From: JALTBU01 sp964410645
GTDB taxonomy: Bacteria; Campylobacterota; Campylobacteria; Campylobacterales; Nautiliaceae
Length of the DNA: 38,672 nucleotides
Assembly (NCBI GenBank): GCA_964410645.1
Contig: CAYPHV010000009.1
Location: forward strand, 1-38,672
Direction: 5' to 3'
Part shown: positions 33,121 through 38,672 of the stretch, piece by piece
How positions within the stretch are numbered: position 1 is the first letter of the stretch
Layout of the letters: each line of letters opens with the position of its first letter
Made by a program: the position numbers and the translations under genes
Notes under the pieces: model-generated
Told to the model about the DNA's origin: nothing
The model's input: only the letters and a program-made list of their open reading frames with translations
The model's database searches: none

Positions 33121-34071
33121 ATGTCGAATAAAGTTTCAATTGTAGGTGCTGGAAATGTGGGCAGTATAGTGGGGTATTCCCTTGCTATGCAGGGATTGGC
33201 CCACGAAATAATATTGGTAGACAGAGAAAACGACAGAGCAAAAGGAAAAGCTCTTGATATGAATCATGCCGCAAGTGCAATCAGAAGCCATTCTATTGTC
33301 AGGGCAGCTGAAACTTATGAAGATATAAAGGATTCAAAAGTAGTTGTGATAACCGCAGGTTTTCCAAGAAAACCCGGAATGGATAGAAAAGATTTGTTAA
33401 TAAAAAATGCTGAAATAATGCAGGATGTAATATTAAATATTAAAAAGTATGCTTCAAAAACAGTTATAATAGTAGTGTCCAATCCTTTGGATGCTATGGT
33501 TTATACAGCGCTAAAGGCAGGAAATTTTCCCAGAAATCAGGTGGTTGGAATGGCTGGGATACTTGATAGTGCAAGAATGGCTTATTTTATTTATGAAAAA
33601 TTGGGTTACGGTGCGGGACAAATTAGGGCAAGCGTAATTGGAGGACACGGAGATTTTATGGTGCCTCTTCCAAAATATTCTACGGTTGCAGGTGTGCCTC
33701 TTAGCGATTTATTAACTCAAAAAGAAATTGATGAAACAGTGGAAAAAACTAAACACGCGGGGGCTAAAATTGTTAATTTTTTAAAAACAGGAAGTGCATA
33801 TTTTGCCCCTGGAAAATCAACAGCCATTATGGTCGAGGCTATTCTTAGGGATTCTAAACAAATTTTTCCTTGTGCCGTGCTGCTTGAGGGTGAATATGGA
33901 ATAAAAAATATTGTAAATGGAGTTCCTGTAACATTGGGAGCCAAAGGAGCTGAAAAGGTTATAGAAGTAACACTCGATCCGTGTGAAAGGGAGCAGTTTA
34001 GAATGTCGACAAAAGCCGTGGCTGAAATGATTAATATATTAGAAAAAGATTTTTTTAAGGAGAAAAAATGA
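33121..34071 (+). CDS. mdh: Malate dehydrogenase (LDH-like type)
   Basis: NAD-dependent malate/oxaloacetate oxidoreductase. Nucleotide loop GAGNVGSIVG (9-18), acceptor Asp in ILVDRENDRA, substrate loop GFPRKPGMDRKDLL with the malate-selective arginines, VSNPLDAMVYTAL, catalytic Asp-Arg/His set in GILDSARMAYFI and IGGHGDFMVP. The length of 316 residues is that of LDH-like (type 3) malate dehydrogenases. It follows icd with AAGGA upstream. Its last codons contain the ribosome site AAGGAG of the next gene, and the stop overlaps that ATG as ATGA. In autotrophic metabolism it reduces oxaloacetate to malate. Confidence 0.96.
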   Translation: MSNKVSIVGAGNVGSIVGYSLAMQGLAHEIILVDRENDRAKGKALDMNHAASAIRSHSIVRAAETYEDIKDSKVVVITAGFPRKPGMDRKDLLIKNAEIMQDVILNIKKYASKTVIIVVSNPLDAMVYTALKAGNFPRNQVVGMAGILDSARMAYFIYEKLGYGAGQIRASVIGGHGDFMVPLPKYSTVAGVPLSDLLTQKEIDETVEKTKHAGAKIVNFLKTGSAYFAPGKSTAIMVEAILRDSKQIFPCAVLLEGEYGIKNIVNGVPVTLGAKGAEKVIEVTLDPCEREQFRMSTKAVAEMINILEKDFFKEKK

Positions 34072-34928
34072 GAACAGTAAAATATGATTCAATAGTTAAA
34101 GCAATAAGGGATACAATTATTTATTCAACAACTCATCTGGCGCCTGATATGCTTGAAGCGCTCAAAAAGGCGCTAGACTTAGAAAAAAGTGAAGTCTCAC
34201 AAGCAGTTTTGTCTCAGCTGCTTGAAAATGCAAAAATTGCCGAAAACGAATGGAAGCCTTTGTGTCAGGATACCGGGCTTGCAATTTTTTTTGTTAAAGT
34301 TGGAAATGATGTAAAAGTAGAAGGTGGAACTTTAAAACAGGCCATTTATGAAGGAACTGCAAAAGGTTATGAAGAAGGATATTTGAGAGCTAGTACATGC
34401 GACTGTTTCACGAGAGCGAATTTGAAAGATAAAGCCGGTTATAATCTTCCACCGATAATATATTTTGATCCTGTGCCCGGTGAAAATATAGAAATAGAAT
34501 ATGCAGCCAAAGGGGGCGGAAGCGAAAATGTTTCCCGTGCCACTGTTTTAGCTCCGGCTGCGGGTAAAGAAGGAATTAAAGAATTTATAAAAAAAGTTGT
34601 AAGTGATGCAGGGCCTAATCCTTGTCCTCCTTTGGTAGTGGGAGTTGGAATAGGGGGAAGTTTTGATATGTCTGCGGTTATGAGCAAACATGCAGTATTT
34701 AGGAATATAGGAACTCCTAATCCTGATCCTGAATTGGATCTTTTCGAAAGAGAATTAAAAGAAGAATTAAATAAACTTGGAATCGGCGCTATGGGTATGG
34801 GCGGGACCGAAACGGTTCTTGCGGTTCATATAGAAACTTATGAAAATAGAATGTGTCATATTGCTTCTCTTCCAGTTGCAGTAAATATTCAATGTCACAG
34901 TTCTAGACATGCTCATATAACAATATAA
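34068..34928 (+). CDS. Fumarate hydratase class I, alpha subunit
   Basis: N-terminal-domain subunit of the two-subunit, oxygen-sensitive [4Fe-4S] fumarase that interconverts malate and fumarate. The signature LCQDTGLAIFFVKVG contains C66, a likely cluster ligand. C111/C113 and C186 (NPCPPLVVGVGIGG) are the other candidates. AAKGGGSENVSRATVL is the conserved glycine-rich substrate region. The length of 286 residues matches the TtdA/FumA-alpha type. Tartrate dehydratase is a homologous alternative, but the mdh-sucCD context argues for fumarase. It is coupled to mdh by ATGA overlap; the beta subunit follows after 10 bases. Confidence 0.93.
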   Translation: MRTVKYDSIVKAIRDTIIYSTTHLAPDMLEALKKALDLEKSEVSQAVLSQLLENAKIAENEWKPLCQDTGLAIFFVKVGNDVKVEGGTLKQAIYEGTAKGYEEGYLRASTCDCFTRANLKDKAGYNLPPIIYFDPVPGENIEIEYAAKGGGSENVSRATVLAPAAGKEGIKEFIKKVVSDAGPNPCPPLVVGVGIGGSFDMSAVMSKHAVFRNIGTPNPDPELDLFERELKEELNKLGIGAMGMGGTETVLAVHIETYENRMCHIASLPVAVNIQCHSSRHAHITI

Positions 34929-34938
34929 GGAGAAAAAA

Positions 34939-35493
34939 ATGGCAGAATATAAATTAAAAACGCCTTTGAATGATGAAGATGTAACCAAACTTAAAGCAGG
35001 AGATATTGTATATCTTAGCGGGACTATGTATACGGCAAGAGATGCTGCGCATAAAAGATTTGTAGATTTAATGACCGATGGTGAAGAATTACCGTTTGAT
35101 TTGGAAGGAACAGTAATATATTATGTCGGTCCTACTCCTCCAAAACCGGGTGAGGTTATAGGAAGTGCCGGACCTACCACCAGTTATAGAATGGATCCTT
35201 ATGCACCGACTTTAATTGAACATGGCCTTAAAGGTATGATTGGAAAAGGAAAAAGAAACGAAGCTGTAAAAAATGCCTGTAAAAAATATAAAGCTGTTTA
35301 TTTTGGTGCAACAGGAGGAGCTGCCGCTCTTATTTCAAAAACAATCAAAAAAGCTGAAATTATTGCTTATCCAGAACTTGGCCCCGAAGCGGTCAGAAGA
35401 ATTGAGGTGGAAGATTTTCCTGTAGTAGTTATAAACGATATATATGGTAATGACCTTTATGATGAAGGAAGAAAACTTTGGGAAGAGAAATAA
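34939..35493 (+). CDS. Fumarate hydratase class I, beta subunit
   Basis: Swivelling C-terminal-domain subunit of the two-subunit fumarase. Typical segments: LNDEDVTKLKAGDIVYLSGTMYTARDAAHKR (about 9-39), the YVGPTPPKPGEVIGSAGPTTSYRMD substrate region (about 58-82) and the FGATGGAAALIS loop (about 119-130). The length of 184 residues is standard. AAGGAG lies before the ATG. After the stop, 40 bases separate it from sucC, containing a short CAGT-TTTT-ACTG hairpin with no T-run, so the transcript probably continues. Confidence 0.94.
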   Translation: MAEYKLKTPLNDEDVTKLKAGDIVYLSGTMYTARDAAHKRFVDLMTDGEELPFDLEGTVIYYVGPTPPKPGEVIGSAGPTTSYRMDPYAPTLIEHGLKGMIGKGKRNEAVKNACKKYKAVYFGATGGAAALISKTIKKAEIIAYPELGPEAVRRIEVEDFPVVVINDIYGNDLYDEGRKLWEEK

Positions 35494-35533
35494 ATTTCAG
35501 TTTTTACTGTTAAATAAAAGCAAAGGAGTGTAA

Positions 35534-36706
35534 ATGAATATACATGAATATCAGGCAAAAAAAATATTTAAAAAATACGGCGTTCCGACTCCAAAAGGAG
35601 GCGTTGCGTTTAGTGCACAGGAGGCAAAAAACGTTGCACAGGAGCTTGGTGGAAATCTTTGGGTCGTAAAAGCTCAGATTCACGCAGGCGGCAGAGGAAA
35701 AGCCGGTGGTGTGAAACTAGCCAGGAGTCTTGACGAAGTGGAAAAACTGGCGGAAGAAATGCTTGGGATGACGCTTGTAACTCATCAAACAGGACCTGAA
35801 GGAAAAATAGTTAAAAAAGTTTATATTGAAGAAGGCGCTGATATAAAAGCGGAATATTATCTTGGAATGGTGCTTGACCGGGCGCTTGAAATGCCTGTCA
35901 TGATGGCTTCAACTGAAGGCGGTATGGAAATTGAAGAAGTGGCTGCGAAAACTCCGGAAAAAATTGTAAAAGTTGCAATTGACCCAACAATTGGATTTCA
36001 GGGATTCTATGCAAGAAAACTTGCTTTTGGTCTTGGTCTTGGAAAAGATGAACAAAAGGAATTTATTAAATTTGCCAGGGCTTTATATAATGTTTATGTG
36101 GATAATGATGCAGAAATGATTGAAATTAACCCTTTGATCAAAACAGGTGAAAGTAAATTTTTGGCCCTTGATGCAAAAATGGGATTTGATGATAACGCAT
36201 TATACAGACACCCTGATATTTCAGATATGAGAGATTTGGATGAAGAAGAACCTACCGAAGTAGAAGCCAAAAAATATGGATTAAGCTATATTAAACTTGA
36301 CGGAAATGTAGGCTGTATGGTAAATGGAGCCGGTCTTGCAATGGCCACAATGGATATTATTAAGCATGAAGGCGGAAAACCTGCAAACTTTTTAGATGTC
36401 GGTGGAGGAGCGAATCCGGATACTGTTGCGAAAGGGTTTGAAATTATTCTAAGTGACCCTAATGTAAAAAGTATTTTTATAAATATTTTCGGTGGAATCG
36501 TCAGATGTGACAGAATTGCGAATGGAATACTTCAGGCGACTGAAAAAGTGGAAGTAAATATTCCTTTAATTGTCAGACTTGACGGAACTAATGCCAAAGA
36601 GGCTGTAAATATTCTTAAAAATGCAAATATAAACAATATTATTCCTGCGACTAATTTGAAAGACGGAGCACAAAAGGCAGTAAAAGCGGCGAAAGGAGAA
36701 AATTAA
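35534..36706 (+). CDS. sucC: Succinyl-CoA ligase (ADP-forming) beta subunit
   Basis: ATP-grasp subunit of succinyl-CoA synthetase. N terminus MNIHEYQAKKIFKKYGVPTP, nucleotide-contact segment VVKAQIHAGGRGKAGGVKLA (about 43-62), metal-binding stretch EINPLIKTGESKFLALDAKMGFDDNA, and succinate/CoA-interface motifs GCMVNGAGLAMATMD and FLDVGGGA. At 390 residues it matches E. coli SucC. In the reductive direction it activates succinate to succinyl-CoA for 2-oxoglutarate:ferredoxin oxidoreductase. AAAGGAG precedes the ATG. Its stop shares one base with the sucD ATG (TAATG). Confidence 0.96.
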   Translation: MNIHEYQAKKIFKKYGVPTPKGGVAFSAQEAKNVAQELGGNLWVVKAQIHAGGRGKAGGVKLARSLDEVEKLAEEMLGMTLVTHQTGPEGKIVKKVYIEEGADIKAEYYLGMVLDRALEMPVMMASTEGGMEIEEVAAKTPEKIVKVAIDPTIGFQGFYARKLAFGLGLGKDEQKEFIKFARALYNVYVDNDAEMIEINPLIKTGESKFLALDAKMGFDDNALYRHPDISDMRDLDEEEPTEVEAKKYGLSYIKLDGNVGCMVNGAGLAMATMDIIKHEGGKPANFLDVGGGANPDTVAKGFEIILSDPNVKSIFINIFGGIVRCDRIANGILQATEKVEVNIPLIVRLDGTNAKEAVNILKNANINNIIPATNLKDGAQKAVKAAKGEN

Positions 36707-37584
36707 TGAGTATTTTAGTAGATAAAGATACAAAAGTAATAGTGCAAGGGTTTACAGGTAAAGAAGGCACATTTCATTCAGAACAGTGTATGGAATATGG
36801 AACTAAAATTGTAGGCGGCGTGACCCCGAATAAAGGCGGTATGACGCATTTGAATAAACCGGTGTTTAATACTGTTGAAGAAGCCGTAAAAGCCACAGGG
36901 GCAACTGTCAGTATGATATTCGTACCTCCTGCATTTGTAGCGGATGCCGTTTTGGAAGCGGCTGAAGGGGGAATTGAACTTGCCGTAATTATCACCGAGG
37001 GCGCTCCTGTAAAAGATATGATGAGGGCAAAACATTTTGCCATAAAAAAAGGAATGAAAACAATAGGGCCTAATTGTCCTGGAATTATTACAGCGGAAGA
37101 ATGTAAAATAGGAATTTTACCGGGTATGATTTTTAAAAAAGGAAATGTGGGACTTATTTCCAAATCCGGAACTTTGACCTATGAAGCCAGTAATCAGGTT
37201 GTAAAAGCGGGATACGGTATTAGTACAGCTATTGGAATAGGAGGAGATCCTATTATCGGACTAAGTTATAAAGAACTTCTTCCTATGTTTGAAGCCGACC
37301 CGGAAACAAAAGCCATTGTAATGATTGGCGAAATAGGCGGAGATTTGGAAATTCAGGCGGCAAAACTTATTAAAGAAAAAATTACAAAACCTGTAATTGC
37401 GTTTATTGCAGGTCAAACTGCTCCAAAAGGAAAAAGAATGGGGCATGCCGGGGCGATTATCAGCGGAAATAAAGGAACAGCGGCTGAAAAAATAGCGGCG
37501 TTAAAAGAAGCCGGTGCCTATGTTGTTGAATCACCGGCTGATATTGGTGCTACTGTAGCTAAAACTCTTCAAAGAAAAAAATAA
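36706..37584 (+). CDS. sucD: Succinyl-CoA ligase (ADP-forming) alpha subunit
   Basis: CoA-binding subunit. N-terminal Rossmann-like CoA site VQGFTGKEGTFHSEQ (about 13-27), GPNCPGIITAEECKIGILPG (about 122-141), and the phosphorylated histidine H247 in MGHAGAIISG, at the position equivalent to E. coli His246. The length of 292 residues is normal. It is coupled to sucC by a TAATG overlap, with AAAGGAG inside the sucC 3' end. It is the last gene of the icd-mdh-fumarase-sucCD cluster, followed by an AT-rich hairpin. Confidence 0.96.
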   Translation: MSILVDKDTKVIVQGFTGKEGTFHSEQCMEYGTKIVGGVTPNKGGMTHLNKPVFNTVEEAVKATGATVSMIFVPPAFVADAVLEAAEGGIELAVIITEGAPVKDMMRAKHFAIKKGMKTIGPNCPGIITAEECKIGILPGMIFKKGNVGLISKSGTLTYEASNQVVKAGYGISTAIGIGGDPIIGLSYKELLPMFEADPETKAIVMIGEIGGDLEIQAAKLIKEKITKPVIAFIAGQTAPKGKRMGHAGAIISGNKGTAAEKIAALKEAGAYVVESPADIGATVAKTLQRKK

Positions 37585-37600
37585 ATCCTCCTTTTTCTTT
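37571..37600 (+). terminator. Possible weak terminator after sucD
   Basis: AAAGAAAAA (37571-37579) can pair with TTTTTCTTT (37592-37600) around a 12-base loop, and several T-runs follow. The stem is almost pure A-T with one G-C pair and overlaps the last sucD codons, so strength is doubtful. Confidence 0.3.
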
Positions 37601-37633
37601 CTTTTTGTTATTTTTTTGTTATTTTCAAAATAC

Positions 37634-37639
37634 TATAAT
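37634..37639 (+). promoter_or_regulatory. Putative -10 element of the EAL-domain gene
   Basis: TATAAT 20 bases upstream of the ATG at 37660, within a T-rich spacer and followed by an AAAAAAGG ribosome site. No -35 match at standard distance. It suggests that the EAL gene can be transcribed separately from sucCD. Confidence 0.4.
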
Positions 37640-37659
37640 TGTTTTCAAAAAAGGTTATT

Positions 37660-38672
37660 ATGAAAAAGTTAAAAAAATGGCAAAAAGTTATAGACGAATT
37701 AGATTTTGCTTATCAGCCTATTGTTAATATTGACAGTGGTAAAGTAATAGGGTTTGAAGCTCTTTTAAGGGGTACTGATAAAACTAAGTTTAAAACGATC
37801 GATGGATTTTTTGATAAAGCTTACGATGAAAAAGTTTTGCATTTTGTTGAAGTAGAACTGAGAAAAAAAGCCATTAAAAAATTTTTAAAATATAAAAGTC
37901 CATATGATTTTAAACTTTTTGTAAATTTAGATAATAGGCTTATTAATTCAAAAAAATTTGAAAAAGGTCAAACTAAAAAATTTTTAGAATCTTTAAATGT
38001 AAAAAATTCTTTTATTGTTTTTGAAATATCAGAAAAACATAAAATTCTTTCATTAGATGATTTTCAAAATCTTTTTTTACATTATACAAAACAAGATTAC
38101 GAAATAGCAATAGATGATTATGGTACAGGATTTTCCAGTTTAAAACTTTTATATTATACAGAGCCTGAATATGTAAAAATTGATATGTTTTTCGTAAAAA
38201 ATATACATAAAAATATAAAAAAACAGATTTTTTTTAAAAAAATATTAGAAGTCTCTCATCTTTTAGGCTATTTGGTTATAGCAGAAGGGGTTGAAACTCA
38301 AGAAGAATTTTTATTTTGTAAAGAATCAGGTATTGATATGATTCAGGGTTATTTCTTAGAAAGGCCGAATACCAACTTAAAATCATTACCAGATTTTTAT
38401 AAATTGCCTCTTTCTAAAAGGATTAATGCCGAATCGATTATTATAGATAATATTGAAGAATATCCATCAGTAAATCATAAAACTATTTTTAGCGAGGCAT
38501 TTAAATTATTAAAAGATTATAGTTTTATAGTTGTAGTAAATGATGAAAATATGCCTTTAGGTGTATTAGAAGATAAAAAATTAAAAGAATATATTTATTC
38601 ACCTTATGGGAATACTTTATTGTGCGATAAAAAAATTTGTGATAAACAAAAATTTTTAACAAAATGTTTTAT
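37660..38672 (+). CDS. EAL-domain c-di-GMP phosphodiesterase with CBS-like segment (3' partial)
   Basis: Read directly from the sequence; the frame is open from ATG 37660 to the window end (337 codons). The EAL domain (about 10-240) appears catalytically complete: E33 in EALLRG, N89 in FVNLDN, E122 in FEISE, D152-D153 in IDDYGTGFSS, K173 in VKIDM, E209 in EGVET and Q229 in QGYF. It should hydrolyse c-di-GMP to pGpG. From about residue 270 a CBS-like segment follows (FKLLKDYSFIVVVNDENMPLGVLEDKKLKEYI). Many relatives continue with a second CBS motif and a GGDEF domain, which would lie outside the window. There is no membrane segment in the visible part, so it is probably cytosolic. Confidence 0.9.
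   Translation, partial: MKKLKKWQKVIDELDFAYQPIVNIDSGKVIGFEALLRGTDKTKFKTIDGFFDKAYDEKVLHFVEVELRKKAIKKFLKYKSPYDFKLFVNLDNRLINSKKFEKGQTKKFLESLNVKNSFIVFEISEKHKILSLDDFQNLFLHYTKQDYEIAIDDYGTGFSSLKLLYYTEPEYVKIDMFFVKNIHKNIKKQIFFKKILEVSHLLGYLVIAEGVETQEEFLFCKESGIDMIQGYFLERPNTNLKSLPDFYKLPLSKRINAESIIIDNIEEYPSVNHKTIFSEAFKLLKDYSFIVVVNDENMPLGVLEDKKLKEYIYSPYGNTLLCDKKICDKQKFLTKCF

Noticed and set aside
35498..35509. CAGT-TTTT-ACTG hairpin between fumarase beta and sucC
   Set aside because: A four-base-pair stem without a following T-run; unlikely to terminate or attenuate transcription.

Overview
The window is a dense, very AT-rich bacterial chromosome segment with no rRNA, tRNA, CRISPR array, insertion sequence or phage gene that I could recognise. 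Gene content points to the Campylobacterota and most likely the Nautiliales (Nautilia/Caminibacter/Lebetimonas type). The clues are a cbpA-hspR heat-shock pair, a Y-family polymerase of the insertion-bearing Campylobacterota type, Nudix and AsmA-like proteins of that lineage, and an operon of carbon-cycle enzymes (monomeric isocitrate dehydrogenase, LDH-like malate dehydrogenase, two-subunit class I fumarase, succinyl-CoA ligase) that fits an autotroph running the reductive TCA cycle. The taxon is inferred, not proven. A run of exactly 100 N inside one gene shows that this is a scaffolded draft assembly.

Layout. 1-3.6 kb: the 3' part of an M48/Ste24-type membrane protease, a BaiN-like flavoprotein and prmC (+), meeting a MarC-family membrane protein (-). 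3.8-7.1 kb (-): a polar amino acid ABC importer (ATPase, binding protein, permease), followed without a gap by an EamA-type exporter whose true start appears to be a non-ATG codon. 7.2-8.8 kb (+): an MlaF-like ATPase with an unfamiliar HlyD-like periplasmic protein. 8.8-10.4 kb (-): a small lipoprotein, dapE and a 71-residue protein. 10.5-15.8 kb (+): ligA-clpS-clpA-aat, an operon holding the three core parts of the bacterial N-degron pathway, with a near-consensus promoter and a HspR-type inverted repeat just upstream. 16-19.6 kb: a Y-family polymerase (+), then a 2-hydroxyacid dehydrogenase and an MgtC/DUF4010 membrane protein (-).

19.7-25.7 kb (+) is a tightly packed run: mobB, fbp, metG, a MurF-N-like protein with no visible ATP site, a UDP-sugar-diphosphatase-like Nudix protein, and a phosphomannomutase/phosphoglucomutase interrupted by the assembly gap. 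25.7-27 kb: cbpA-hspR, with a sigma-70 promoter overlapped by a HspR-type operator. 27-30.8 kb: a 961-residue AsmA-like protein (-) and mltG (+), whose 5' ends overlap head to head. 30.8-37.6 kb (+): the icd-mdh-fumarase alpha/beta-sucC-sucD cluster. 37.7 kb to the end: an EAL-domain c-di-GMP phosphodiesterase with a CBS-like segment, cut by the window edge.

No gene-free stretch exceeds 200 bases. The longer ones (3594-3776, 7110-7244, 10448-10637, 15828-15957, 18179-18356, 30769-30882) hold promoter-like elements or show nothing recognisable. The most interesting leads are the possible HspR control of the ligase/N-degron operon, the non-canonical start of the EamA gene, the head-to-head overlap of asmA-like and mltG, and two unfamiliar proteins: the HlyD-like partner of the MlaF-like ATPase and the MurF-N-like protein.
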